Positions 22,714 to 33,205 of a DNA stretch of 64,000 bases are shown here, one piece after another; the stretch's first letter is position 1; each line of letters starts with the position of its first letter. The notes beneath the pieces were generated by a model. It searched no databases and was not told the DNA's origin. It was given only the letters and a program-made list of their open reading frames with translations. The translations under genes were made by a program, and so were the position numbers. This DNA comes from Porphyra umbilicalis (Eukaryota > Rhodophyta > Bangiophyceae > Bangiales > Bangiaceae): assembly GCA_002049455.2 (NCBI GenBank), contig KV918996.1, positions 60,586 to 124,585 of the forward strand. The letters run 5' to 3'.

Positions 22714-24498
22714 CTACACGTGGGAGAGGCGGTCAAGCTCACGGTCGAGCTCAATGCTAAAGCCTGACAAAAATGACACAGCTGCTGTCGCGTCCAAATC
22801 GGAGGATGTAGAGGACGCATGAGCTGCAACAACCGCTGCTGGCAACGACAGTTGGCGCTGGAAGAGCGACGCGGCCAGTTCCGCTTCTACGGTCGACGAC
22901 GGGTTGATTTCACGGGAGGGGCGACCGAGCAGCTCAGGTGGTGAAATTTGTGGACCACTCAAGTCCCCCATGGCCATGGCCGTATCCGGGTGCATCTCGT
23001 GAAACATCCAAGGTTGTCGTTGATACGGGGAGGAGCTCGAGGACGAGGACTTGCCGGTTACGGTTGCAGTGAGATGGGTTGGATTAACCTTCCACTCCAC
23101 CTTGCCGGCCCCCGCCCAAACACCGGCGTCCATGATTTTGCCTTGAATCTCCGCTGAGGCGGACGTGCGTCGAACACGACCCCACGGGCGGACACCGTCG
23201 CAGACCCCGGGGGAAGAAAGGAAGGACCGGAGCTTGCCGGCACAACAGATGGTTGAAATGTGCGCCAGGAATGGGGTGCTCGTTGGCGACGCGGGAAGGG
23301 AGTCATCGGTGTCGGGCTCGCAGTCGGATCCACCCATGCCTTGGGTGGCTCCGTTGAGATCCCACGTCGTGACCTCGGTGCCATGTTGGATGGACAGCAG
23401 TCCCCTGTTTTCCCCTTTTGGCACGGGCAGCGTCGGGCCACTCATCGTCACCTGTCCGCCCAGGTGAAATGACTGCCCGGACGGCTCGAACCAGCGAGGA
23501 GCGCCCAGCATCCCCCGACCGAGCGTCAACAGGTCCGCGCTCGCCATACCGACAGGCCGCTCGACACCGTCGCGACCGAAGAGCGTGATGATGGGCATGT
23601 TGTCTTTGATCGCTGTGCATTGAGCAGGCGAGATGTTAGTGACGTTGCCGGCACCACTACCCCCTTTCGCCGCCGAACCGTCGACGCAGCGAGCGATCGG
23701 AGCAGACGGCCGAGTAGTATCCACCGCCGCCACATAGAAGCACGACGGATCGACACAAACACCGAGCCGCTGCACCGAGGCGGCATCCAGGTCATACACG
23801 CCGACCTGACGCCGCAAGCTGCCGCCGAGCACGTTCCGACCCATCGTAAGAGCCCCAAAGACCATCGCTTCGTCCGCCACCAGCTGCCGATGCTTGTCTG
23901 CCACATCGTCTGTGGCGATAGGGAGGAGATCGGGGTGTGCCGGCCACCATGGCAGTCCATCCAACAGACGGCTTTCTGTCGCACAGTGTGGCCTTGTACG
24001 TTTTTGTGCGGCGTGCGACTTGTAAACAACGGTCGGCTCAGGAATGCGGCTGGCACTCTGTCGTCGCTCAATGTTCATGTTGATGACTGCGCGCTTGAGC
24101 GCTCGATCTGCATGGAATGTAGCGTTGCCAGGTCCCATCGTCGCGGCCGCACTGCCTACATGCGCGACGCACACGTCTGCCCCAATCTTGAATGGCGAGT
24201 CCATCACTGTCTTCGTGTCATTCACACCTGGAAGTATGCAGGTCAGAGAGCACACGGACGCCCAGCGGCCTTCGGGCATGCGGTCGCCAGCAGGAAAGGA
24301 CAAGAACGAGGGTGCCTGGCGGGAGGCGGTGGCAGTCTGAGAAGAAGCGACCACCTCTCCATCCTTCTCAGCTCTTGCGGTGGCGGTAGCTGCTGCTACA
24401 GCACCTGCGGCAACAGAAACGCATGCAGCGCGCACTGACCATCGACAGTTGCGTCGCTGACTCCGAGTGGAGCCACAGGGGGCCAGCGGCATGACCAT
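22714..24498 (-). CDS. Unknown large, possibly extracellular protein
   Basis: An uninterrupted 594-residue frame from ATG 24498. Its composition is balanced, unlike the low-complexity frames elsewhere, with scattered Cys (such as VCSLTCILPG, GVCVDPSCFYVA, STICCAGKL, SSPGVCDGV) and N-glycosylation-type sequons (NAT, NVTNIS). A Ser run and a long polar stretch precede the C-terminus, which reads FLSGFSIELDRELDRLSHV. An overlapping upstream frame from ATG 24640 starts with a signal-peptide-like stretch (MFDRRHILLLAAFHAAA), and a splice could connect the two, although I found no good phase match. Together with the downstream membrane frame this suggests a surface protein. Function unknown. Confidence 0.5.
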   Translation of the reverse strand: MVMPLAPCGSTRSQRRNCRWSVRAACVSVAAGAVAAATATARAEKDGEVVASSQTATASRQAPSFLSFPAGDRMPEGRWASVCSLTCILPGVNDTKTVMDSPFKIGADVCVAHVGSAAATMGPGNATFHADRALKRAVINMNIERRQSASRIPEPTVVYKSHAAQKRTRPHCATESRLLDGLPWWPAHPDLLPIATDDVADKHRQLVADEAMVFGALTMGRNVLGGSLRRQVGVYDLDAASVQRLGVCVDPSCFYVAAVDTTRPSAPIARCVDGSAAKGGSGAGNVTNISPAQCTAIKDNMPIITLFGRDGVERPVGMASADLLTLGRGMLGAPRWFEPSGQSFHLGGQVTMSGPTLPVPKGENRGLLSIQHGTEVTTWDLNGATQGMGGSDCEPDTDDSLPASPTSTPFLAHISTICCAGKLRSFLSSPGVCDGVRPWGRVRRTSASAEIQGKIMDAGVWAGAGKVEWKVNPTHLTATVTGKSSSSSSSPYQRQPWMFHEMHPDTAMAMGDLSGPQISPPELLGRPSREINPSSTVEAELAASLFQRQLSLPAAVVAAHASSTSSDLDATAAVSFLSGFSIELDRELDRLSHV

Positions 24499-27444
24499 TG
24501 ACTGCAGGCGCCGTTGCTATCGCGATGGTGCAACCGGCGGCGGCGAGGGAGGGGCACCAGCAGTTGTAGTATCCAGAGCACCAGCGGGGTGCAGCGGCAT
24601 GAAACGCGGCAAGTAGGAGGATGTGACGACGGTCGAACATCACTTAGAGAGGAGTTTCAAAGCGAGGGCCTTGGCCAAGTAAAGCCGACGCTTGAGAGGT
24701 GCATGGTCTGGCCCGCGGCAGGGGCTGGCGTCGCTGTCTGGCGGACCACACGCGGCATCATCGGGGCGGCGCCGTCGAGGCTGGACCATGCGCGCCATGC
24801 AGCTGGCGCAACGCGATGTGCTTGACGTGGCAACCCTGATGCCCCTTCCGAAGAAAACGACGTGGATGGCGCGTCGGGCGGTGTACCCGACGCCGAGGTT
24901 CTGATGACGCATCCGAATTTCCCTATCGATAGCGACACGTGGGACTGGCATGTCGTGTCGAAGATGCGCCCAGCAATTGGCCATTGATCCCTTCTGAATG
25001 CGAGCCTGGTGCGTTCGCTGTACCAATGAGAATGGCCACATTCGCTTGCTGTGTTTACCCAGCATTCGAGTGACAATGAAAAATCTGTTTGCGGTCATGA
25101 GTCCAGTGCCATCTCATGGATGGGCAGGTCGGCGGCACAGCTGCGCGGCGATCTGACCATTACCCACGAACTTCAACGTCACGAAAGTACAAACCTCATC
25201 ACACAAATGCAGAGGTTGAGTCGCGCGATCGCTTGAGTGGCAGGCCTACAGTCATTATTCGCTTATGTGCCATTCACTTGGAGAGCATGCTCTACAAGTG
25301 AATGGCCCCTAGAGCCTCAGGACCGCGATCTCTCGCGATCTCGGACTGAAAGAGGGTGCTACTTTTGTGGCGCACCCCTGCCATGAAAACGCATACTGTA
25401 ACGACTGTATTGGTCTTGAGCTCGGTGATTTGGCTGGTTCGACTGCACGCCGCGTCATGCTTTCATTGGTGCTGTGCTCTTCACACAAGCCAACCTCGGA
25501 GACTGATCATCGTGATTTCAGTGGACCAACATCTCCCCACCTCAGTTGTTGGCTGGTTGGTGCGCGCGCACCGCGGTGGCAGCGCGCTGCCGCGCACGCC
25601 ACACCTAGTCAAGGGCGGTCTTCTTGTATTCGCCAATACAGTTGTTTGTGAATGTATTCAGACAATACGTCTCATTCGGACCGTCCGACCCCTCTCTGCA
25701 GCATGCTTCTGAAGGCTTCGGCCTACGCGCTCGACCACCCAGTTTCTGAGTGCAGCACACGTCTTTTTCATTGCTTTTTTCTGCAAACGCTACTCAACTA
25801 CGTGATGATGTCGAGGACACCAACAGGACCCCAAGGACCCCTACTTGTTTTCCCGCTGTGGCCACCTCTCTTTTGCACTTGCGAGGACTCCCAGAGACAC
25901 CGTACAGGCCGCTATGGCTTCAAAAAGAACGTCAGAGAGCATGAGCGAAGTCCCAAAGGATAGGAGAGGTGGCTACATGGTATGTCAGAGCTCTATGAAT
26001 GCCGTACCGGTAGCTCTGGCGGTGGTGTCGGATTGGGAGGGTGGACTCTGACGAGCAGAAATGTAAAATTGCTATCAAAAATGTTGCGGACTGCTTCTCC
26101 CAGAGCCGCTTTGTTTCATCATGAGATCAGATAGTCATTGTTTAAGCGTTTGTTTATTGGGTGCTGAGTGCCACGTCAAGCCCATTGGAAACTCATTTTA
26201 TGTTTCCACCTGGACCATGTCAGTACGCTCGTCCACCAATGAGGTGAAGCGGGCCCCTGGCATGATGAGGTAATCGCGAATGGAACGACGGATGCACATG
26301 AAAAACCCAGAAGTCCGCTTTTAGGCCCTCTTGACTAGGTGTGACGCCGCCACCGCAGTGGCACCGCCCCGCCTGAGCCTTGCGGCCGACTGCCCTACGG
26401 CAATCATTTCCTGCATATCCAGGCACTTCGCAAGGATGCAATTTAGCACCCATATGAGACAAAGTGGAGGCTTCACGGGTCCAAGTTAACCCCTGGTTTC
26501 CGGTCGTGAGTGCACGGCATGGTCGGGGATCCAGGAAGAAAAACCTGGATCAGGTCGCACTTTGATTGGCTCACATAGATCCTTACAAACCTCTAAGCTC
26601 TGACATGATTGGCTCTCTGCTGCCTTCTGTACTCTTTTGCTTACTGCAGCTCACTAAAATGGTGTTTATTCATCCTAACATGACGTCGCCAACAATTGAG
26701 TGCCATGGTGCAAGCCACGCGCAAGTAAGCCGACGGACACAACACATGCGAGCAGGAACACACGGAGTCGTTTGATGCCCCTCCCCCCTCTCCCCCCCTG
26801 TACAGAGCAGCGAAAGAAACCACGGCACCCAAGACAAGCAAAGAAAAAAAGAGGAAACCGCGAAGCACGAGCACAAAAGAACAGATGGAGGGTAAAGCAA
26901 AGAAGCAAAGAACGTCAATGGTCAGTGCCTTCATAACAGCCTGCTAAAAAACTCACCCGTCTCACCTAGACGTAGATGAAGAGCCGAAGAGGTCAGCCCG
27001 CAGGCGTGACGGTGGTGGCTACGGGAGCCAAGCAGGCGGAGGGGAGGCCAGGAACTTTGAGAGACGGACATTGTCGTCACCGCGACCACAGAAGCCGGAA
27101 AGAGTGCGCCCAATCCTCTCCCCCACCCCCCCCACCCCATACACCCCCGCTACTGCTCCCCCCTTCCACTCCCCTCGCACTTCCATCTGTACCCCCTCCA
27201 CATGACCGCCGTCATAGGTCCCGTAAAAGAAGAACAACGAAGAAGATGCTTCTCAGAGATCTGGCCACGTACCATTACAAGGTAGTTCAGCGTCAGCGGG
27301 GGGGGGGCAGCGGGGCGGGATGGGACGAGGAGTGGGGTAATAGTGTTGTACGGGACTGGGAGGGCGGAGCAGTGGAAAGGGCGAAGGCGACACCGCACGC
27401 GGAGGAGCTTTGGCGACAGCGCTTGCCGTTGCCTCTGTATATCC
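24499..27444. other. No convincing gene
   Basis: Short overlapping frames only. A possible signal-peptide-coding start (ATG 24640, minus) may belong to the neighbouring gene. Around 26520-26600 there is a diverged fragment resembling the subterminal part of the 1.75-kb element (TTTGATTGGCTCACA). Pyrimidine- and purine-rich tracts near 26770-27240 produce spurious long frames. Confidence 0.35.
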
Positions 27445-27447
27445 TTA

Positions 27448-28188
27448 GAGCATTGTCAACAACTCAGGCAATCTCCATTGGCTATTCCGTTCTAGAACCA
27501 AGTCCGCGTCCTTAGACAGCCACATGTACGTCAGCGGTTGGCTGCTTTGCTGTCATCAGCCGAAGTACCTGCAGGATCCCTTACACGACGTCGTTTCTTG
27601 GCGCGATCAAGACGATATCTTCCGCCAGGGCTTAATTCACTGCAGTGGCAGTTGACAACTGTGGTGAGCAGCCGTATCAACCATAACGAAGGCGCAGAGA
27701 ACGCTCGCCAGCAGACGGACACAGAAACAGGTCAAAATGTGCAGCGCTTGATGACGTCCACACCTAGAAATGCGTCGCTGTAGAACCATTGCCATGTACG
27801 ACAGCTCATGCGGACGTTTCGGAACAGCGACCATATCTGCCAAGAAGTAACTGGCAGTCAATCTTGCAGACGTGGCGCACACGTTTCAGCCACTTGTTAC
27901 TATCTGCTGTGAAGCGGGTCGTTGATCCATTACATGGGCCAATCAGAGGCTCCCGTGAGATATCTTCGGCTATTCTAAAAGCTATTCCGACTCGAAAGAG
28001 AAAAGCGATAGCCGCACAGCTATTCTTGGTCAGCGGAAGCCAGAATCAAGTAGGTTGTTCGATTTCCGAACAACAAAAGGGCTTGTTCGTCTAAAAAGTG
28101 GTGTTACATCGGACTTTAGGTGCTTAATGGGACACGTTGTGCAACGTGGCGTGAATATGGCGATAGCATCTCGTTGTTAACAATGCTC
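27448..28188 (+). mobile_element. 741-bp PIF/Harbinger-like MITE, TTA target site
   Basis: The left terminus GAGCATTGTCAACAAC and the reverse complement of the right terminus GAGCATTGTTAACAAC differ at one of 16 bases. Both are flanked by TTA (27445-27447, 28189-28191). A 3-bp TTA duplication with GAG-starting TIRs is characteristic of PIF/Harbinger (Tourist-type) elements. No transposase is present. The second copy is at 39016-40101. Confidence 0.75.
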
Positions 28189-28191
28189 TTA

Positions 28192-28443
28192 AACGCCTCG
28201 GCACGACCGGACACCCCCCATACTAGACGTCTGAGTGGATGGGGGTTGCCAAAGCGCCCGTGACGTGCGCCACACGTTGATAATCGCATCTCGTGAAGCG
28301 TGTGGCAGGCGTCGCGCTTCTAAGATCCTGGGTTTTCTGCAGAGCACATCCAACAATGTCGCAATCCGCAAAGATTGCATCCACGTGTCGAACGTGGCGC
28401 TACGTGACAGCCCTACGCAGAAAACGACACATGCAGCAATGTA
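28192..28443. other. Spacer of the duplication, no gene
   Basis: This stretch is present in both duplication copies (its mate begins at 40105). It has short frames only and no recognised feature. Confidence 0.4.
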
Positions 28444-28511
28444 TTGCTAACCTCCAAAAAATGGAGGTTGCAGAGAGAAGAAAAGCAGAGCCGACGACGG
28501 AGCGAAGATAT
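28444..28511 (-). repeat. Terminal fragment of the TTGCTGACC MITE
   Basis: After TA (28442-28443), the sequence TTGCTAACCTCC, then AAAAAATGG and GGTTGCAGAGAG, is the reverse complement of the right terminus of the 450-bp family. It continues into CAGAGCCGACGACGG before a forward copy begins. The mate in copy B starts near 40356. Confidence 0.55.
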
Positions 28512-28958
28512 GGCTGACCTCCAAAAATTGGCGGTTGCAGAGTGGTTGCAATCATTCAACAGCGTACGTGGACCAATGTATGGCTGAGAATCATAAGAGT
28601 TCCTTACACAGTCTCCTCATGCAGCTCTGCGCGCTGGAAACGCACATCGAGATCTCAAGAACTCTGAATACGTTTGTTAATCTCATGAGAAATCATAGGT
28701 CTTGCCCAAAACCCTCTCCATGCCCTCTTCAGGACGAAGCAAGCGGCCCAAAAATCTCAGGAGATCTCATTGTGGGTTGCAATGGCTCTGCGTGCCTCTT
28801 GCAAGACACGTCGATTGGCGTGCAGGAATACTGGCAGCAACTCTCAGCCAATAGTACGATCGTGGCTTGTCGAACAGCCCATCGGACTTCATTTCTGTGC
28901 TGTGTCGTCGGCTCTGCCTCCTGTCTCTCTGCAACCGCCATTTTTGAAAGGTTCGCAA
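28512..28958 (+). mobile_element. 450-bp MITE, TTGCTGACC family, forward copy
   Basis: This is homologous along its length to 13489-13938, with terminal GGCTGACCTCC and a right end TTTTGAAAGGTTCGCAA followed by TA. It is immediately followed by an inverted, truncated copy of the same family, forming a foldback pair. Confidence 0.65.
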
Positions 28959-28959
28959 T

Positions 28960-30246
28960 ATGAAGTCGGATTCGCTCTTCGACAAGCTACGATCAAACTA
29001 TTGTCTGAGAGTTGTCGCCAGGAATCTTGCAAGCCAATAGAGACCTTCGGCAACTGCGACGTGGGTATCGGATGTGGGTAATTTGTGAGTCGCCCGACTG
29101 GTTTTTTAAGGAAGCCACATCCACCCTTCGGAGCTTCGGCATGTATCAAATGTGGGTCGGCAGTCTGCCACACTCCTTGCGGATTAGCTTACAGTGTGAC
29201 GGGGTAGAGACTCCTGACGGCGCTGGTGACGGCGCCGTGTGCCCACGCCTGCGATATCGGGTGGACTGCCGACGGCGCCGGTGACGGTGCCCTGTGCGTA
29301 CACCTGCGATTGCTGGTGTACTGCCAACGGCGCCGGTGACGGTGCCCTGTGCGTACGCCTTCGATCGCGGGTGTGCCGGTGCATTGGGCGACGCCGGCCG
29401 CTCAGCAGATGTGCCGGCAGTCGAGTTGAGCTCGTCGGCGGGTGGTGCGGACACGGTGTCGGTCGGGGGCGTTGTCGAATTGGAGTGGGAGTTGTGGTCA
29501 GCGAGGGGATCGGTGCCAATGCAGGATGAGGAGTTGACGGCCATGATCGAAGCAGCGTGGTAAACATGGAACAGAAAGGTTCGTCGGTGGGTGGGTGGGT
29601 GGGTGGGTGGTGGGGGAACGGGTATCAATGGCGCAGAGGAGACGCGGCGTGGGAAGGGCGCCGGACGTGTGCGAGAAGAGCGATCGGGCGACTGTCCTTC
29701 GCAACCCGGAAGACCGGGCATCGAAGGTCAACAGATGCCAGCGATTGGCGGAAACAGCCATGTAAGCTACTCATGGACTGCTACGTGGCTGCGGTCACCT
29801 CTGTCGGTACCGGTTTTTGACGTGGGTCGAAGGGCCTCCTTAGCGATATATGGGATGGAAATGTGGGTCCAAGGTTTCACGTGGCGTGAAGCGTGTGCCC
29901 TACCCACGCCGTCGACCCACATTTGACATGCCGAAGGTGTCTAATCACCGTGTCTTGCAGGAGTCACGCAGAGCCATTGCATCGCACAATGAGATTTCCT
30001 GACATTTTTGGGCCGCTTGCTTGGGCCTGAAGAGGGCATGGAGAGAGTTCTTGTCAACAATTGTGATTTCTCATGAGATTAACAAACTTATTCGGAGTTC
30101 TTGAGATCTCGATGTGCGTTTTCAGTGCGCAGAGCTGCACAGGGAGACTGTGTAAGGAACTCACATGATTCCTAGGCTTCCCATTGGTCCACACACGCTT
30201 TTGAATGATTGCAACCACTCTGCAACCGCCATATTTTTGGGGTCAG
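28960..30246 (-). repeat. Inverted copy of the TTGCTGACC MITE, split by insertion
   Basis: Outside the insertion at 29039-29942 the sequence is the reverse complement of the family interior. For example, it has GAGAGTTGTCGCCAG, CACAATGAGATTTCCTGA and TTTTTGGGCCGC. It ends with the terminus ACTCTGCAACCGCCATATTT and GGGGTCAGCAA. The same inverted copy without the insertion is at 40872-41250. Confidence 0.65.
29039..29942. mobile_element. 904-bp element, TIR AGASACCTTCGGCA, TSD AAT
   Basis: Copy B reads AAGCCAATCACCGTG without interruption (near 40942-40956). Copy A has 904 extra bases between CCAAT and AATCACC, giving a 3-bp AAT duplication. The ends are AGAGACCTTCGGCA and, reverse-complemented, AGACACCTTCGGCA. 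GTGGGT-rich subterminal motifs occur on both sides (for example TCAAATGTGGGTCG). Inside, 29215-29380 is a roughly 55-bp triplicated minisatellite. A minus-strand frame (29146-29721) reads a Ser/Thr/Pro-rich peptide that may be captured coding sequence. No transposase. Confidence 0.75.
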
Positions 30247-30278
30247 CAAGAGCTATGCGGAACCCTCCACATTGAGTA

Positions 30279-30439
30279 TTGCAGTCTCCCTAATTTTGGC
30301 CGATCCCGACATGAACAACTGTGCAGAACAGATGCACGACAGCCATCCTTCCGGCTGGATAAGACCTCTCGACCAATCAGAAGTTGTATGGACTGTTGGT
30401 TGTTTTGGTCCGGATCGGCCAGAATCGGGAAGACTGCAA
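30279..30439. mobile_element. 161-bp MITE, TIR TTGCAGTCTCCC, TA target site
   Basis: The left end TTGCAGTCTCCCTAATTTTG followed by GCCGATCC matches the reverse complement of the right end TTGCAGTCTTCCCGATTCTG then GCCGATCC. TA flanks both sides. Second complete copy at 41284-41444; solo fragments at 2592-2625 and 54849-54880. Tc1/mariner (Stowaway-like) by target site. Confidence 0.75.
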
Positions 30440-30507
30440 TAGTAACCAGAGGATTACCGCCGGGGGTGAGGGTGCCAATAACGTGATTTTCATTCCAAAG
30501 TAGGCTA

Positions 30508-31272
30508 CACTAAAGGTTGATCTCACGCATTAAAACCTCTGGCGACGACGCATGTTCAGGCCCACCAGAGACGAACACCATCGCACCCAATGCCGAATGT
30601 TCCGCTTTAGAAAGAACCACCAACTCGCAAGCTTTCAGTCTATGCGCGCTGTTCCGATGTGTGGACTGTATGTTGGAGCTTTGTCGCGCGTGCAGAAAAA
30701 GTAGGGCGCCGAATTCGCGGTACTGTTGGCGCCCTCGTTGACGCCATGCTTCGATGATGGGCATGTCAGGCGTGCTCGACCAGGGAAAGTTGTAAGCATG
30801 TACATGACGAGCCTCTCACCCTGTCAGAAGGCGAATGTGAGCATGGCGGAAGCGCTGGCGGTCGGGTTCGAAAGTGAAGCGCCGGCCCTTGAACTGGGCC
30901 GTATCGCTCCATGTCATTCGCTGGTCGCACAGATTACGAGGCGGGGGCTACTGTTTTATTGCATGTTCTTTTTTTCGCCTCAAGCAAGCCAGCCGGCTTG
31001 ATCCGCCCTATCAGTTTGAGTGGACTGTATTTATCAGCTGGATCATTGTTGCAACGGCTATTGCTAAGCTGAAAACCGGACGCAGTGCTTCACCAGTGTC
31101 GCGCGACCCACGCGCATTCATGCGCTTCTCACACTCACAGCCCCTTTTTTTCGGAGTACCGCCGGAACTCCCATATCTATCATCTGAGGGACATTGGCTC
31201 CTGGAGGACCAGTTCCCACGCTCCCATATCGTTTTTGGGATAGTTTTTAGTGCATGAGATATACCTTTAGTG
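30508..31272. mobile_element. 765-bp CACTA-type non-autonomous element
   Basis: The left terminus reads CACTAAAGGTTGATCTCACG and the reverse complement of the right terminus reads CACTAAAGGTATATCTCATG. They are similar over 28 bases with four differences. Copy B lacks the element but has CACTGATG at the corresponding point (around 41514-41521), which could be an excision footprint. No clean 3-bp target duplication is seen. The interior holds only short frames. Confidence 0.65.
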
Positions 31273-32570
31273 TCCCCAAGGCGACTAGTTGACCGGCTAG
31301 CCCGCCCCTACGGAATAATAGCAAGGCGGGTTAGTGTGCATGACGTAGCACAGCCCGTACGCGGCCAAGTCGCGCGGAAATAGAAGAACATGGGCTCCAA
31401 GCCCCAAAGATCAGCCCCAACAAGCACAATACAAGACCGAGTCGCCACCGTGGTGGCGGCACGCGGCAAAGTCGACGCCGGCCAGCGGCCGCCGTGGGAT
31501 GGAGGGTGGGTGACGAGAAGAAATGAACGCTGCCGGCCGCAGGGGCCGTCGAGGAAGACGCGCTCGTCTGCTTCTTTAAGCCTTCCAGCTCTCCGCAGCA
31601 GTCCGCCGGCGACGCCGCCGCGCCCAGGGCGCTACGGCCGCGGCGCCCGGCGACTAGCGGCAACAGCAGTTGCGTCCCCTGTGCGCGTGCGCGCCGGGGG
31701 CAAGGGGGGTGTGGAGGGGGCGAGCGGTCTCCCGCCCCGGTGCCCCAAAAGTGCCGCCCGCTCGCCAGACACCCGTCCATGCCGCCCCTACCGGGACACG
31801 CCCGACAGCGCGGCCCTGCGTGTGGCAGCAGCGACGGGGGGGGGAAGGTGACAGCGGAAGCGGCACCAGTGGGGAGGGGAAGACACCCGCCCGTGGTCTG
31901 TGGCCCGGTCTTCAGTGGCCAACGTGGCCGTCCGACCCCAACGCGGCTGCGAAGGAATCGGTACTTGACCGGTTACAGGTACAATGGCCATTAAGAACAT
32001 AACCAGAGGATGACCGCCGGGGGTGAGGGTGTCATAATTGTCGGAGAGGAGCAGGGGCGTAACGCCCGGGCACCTCCCAGGCTGTTGGCGACGGGCGCTA
32101 CCGCGTGCGCACGAACGTGCGGAGGGTGGTTGTGGCAACAAAGAAGGCGCGAACAAATACCCTCTAGCGACACTGACAGTACAAAAGAGAAGGACCCAAA
32201 GGGTCCACCTACCGAGAGGACCTAGACGGCGCAAAGGAGCGCAAAGGGTAGGACTCGAGAGGGACGCCAAGATTTAGATGGCGAGCAAGACGGGGCGGCG
32301 CGGGGAAAGGCCGGCGCCGCAATAATGAGACGAAAACAGACGAAAAAGAGACGAAAGAGTAACCCCTGACCCGAGTAGGGGGGCCACTTAGGGAGGGACA
32401 GCCGTCCCACAGGCCGCAATCCGAAGAACGGAGAGACGGCCGCAAGTCCCGGTAGGGGCATAATTACTAGACTTAGCCCCTGCCGAATGCAACACCCCCC
32501 TCGGGCCAAGACCTGGCGGTCACCCGCCAGCAAGGACGGATGCGGGGCCGCGCGAGCCGAGGAGCCGCGG
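31273..32570. other. GC-rich duplicated block, function unknown
   Basis: About 1.3 kb that is nearly identical to 41522-42820. It begins with an inverted motif (CTAGCCCGCCCCTACGG, then CAAGGCGGGTTAG). It contains minus-strand frames conserved in both copies (31331-31780, 31788-32270) whose proteins are Pro/Arg/Ser-rich with one hydrophobic stretch. I considered ribosomal spacer but saw no rRNA. No domain recognised. Confidence 0.35.
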
Positions 32571-33028
32571 CGCAGCAGGCCCATAACCGTCGTCAAGAGC
32601 ACGTCTGCTTTTGCGTGTTTTCGGACGAACAGATTATCTGCAAACCGCCCTGGGCCTCTGTCAAGGCTGTTTATTTCTAGAAAAGGCGCCAAAATCATCT
32701 GTTCGCCGGGATAGATGCATCTCCACTCGTAAAAAGAGAGACACAGCATAAGACGAATACACTTCCCCCTTCCAGAAAGATAGAGAGACGGAGAAGCATC
32801 TATGGCCCTGCTAGCAGGCGCAATGTGCGGAGTGAGGAACGATTCCTGTTCTCGCAAACACAAATATGCAAGGTCCTCGCATGGGATGGCCTCTGAGAGC
32901 CTGTCAAGGGGGGTCGATCTGTTTTTTGCACAGGAATTCTGTTTCATCAAACAGGAACACGGGCCTCCAAGAGGCTCAAAACAGGCAAAAACAGACGTGC
33001 TTTTGACGACGGTTCTGGGCCCGCTGCG
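32571..33028. mobile_element. 458-bp element with ~50-bp TIRs
   Basis: The left arm starts CGCAGCAGGCCCATAACCGT and the reverse complement of the right arm starts CGCAGCGGGCCCAGAACCGT. Similarity continues about 50 bases inwards (CGTCAAGAGCACGTCTG against CGTCAAAAGCACGTCTG). Copy B has the uninterrupted site AGCCGCGGGGGGTCGCC (near 42811). The flanks fit a 3-bp CGG duplication, although the G run leaves one or two bases of uncertainty. Superfamily not assigned. Confidence 0.7.
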
Positions 33029-33205
33029 CGGGGGGTCGCCAGCGCGAGGGCGCAGGGCGGGGTCACCAGGCGACGCGGACCGCGTGGGGGCGCGCGCGCG
33101 AGCGGCGCGCGGCGGCGAGCGGCGGCGGGGCGGACATACCGCCTTGCGGGGACCGGCGGGGGCAGCGTTGAAGAACGCGGGGCGCCGGCGGCGGACGGCG
33201 ACGGC

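Larger units (their letters stand above)
27445..33205. repeat. Segmental duplication, copy A
   Basis: From the TTA at 27445 to about 33205 this block is co-linear and nearly identical with 39013-42992, apart from large insertions. The shared order is: PIF-like MITE, a unique spacer (28192-28440), TTGCTGACC-family MITEs in inverted pairs, the 161-bp MITE, and about 1.5 kb of GC-rich sequence from 31273. Copy A carries three insertions missing from B (29039-29942, 30508-31272, 32571-33028). It lacks one insertion present in B (39476-39816). Identity ends within GACGGCGACGGC on both sides. Each copy serves as an empty-site reference for the other. Confidence 0.85.

Noticed and set aside
31273-32570. 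Ribosomal RNA or intergenic spacer
   Set aside because: The block is duplicated and GC-rich, but I recognise no conserved rRNA core sequence in it or around it.
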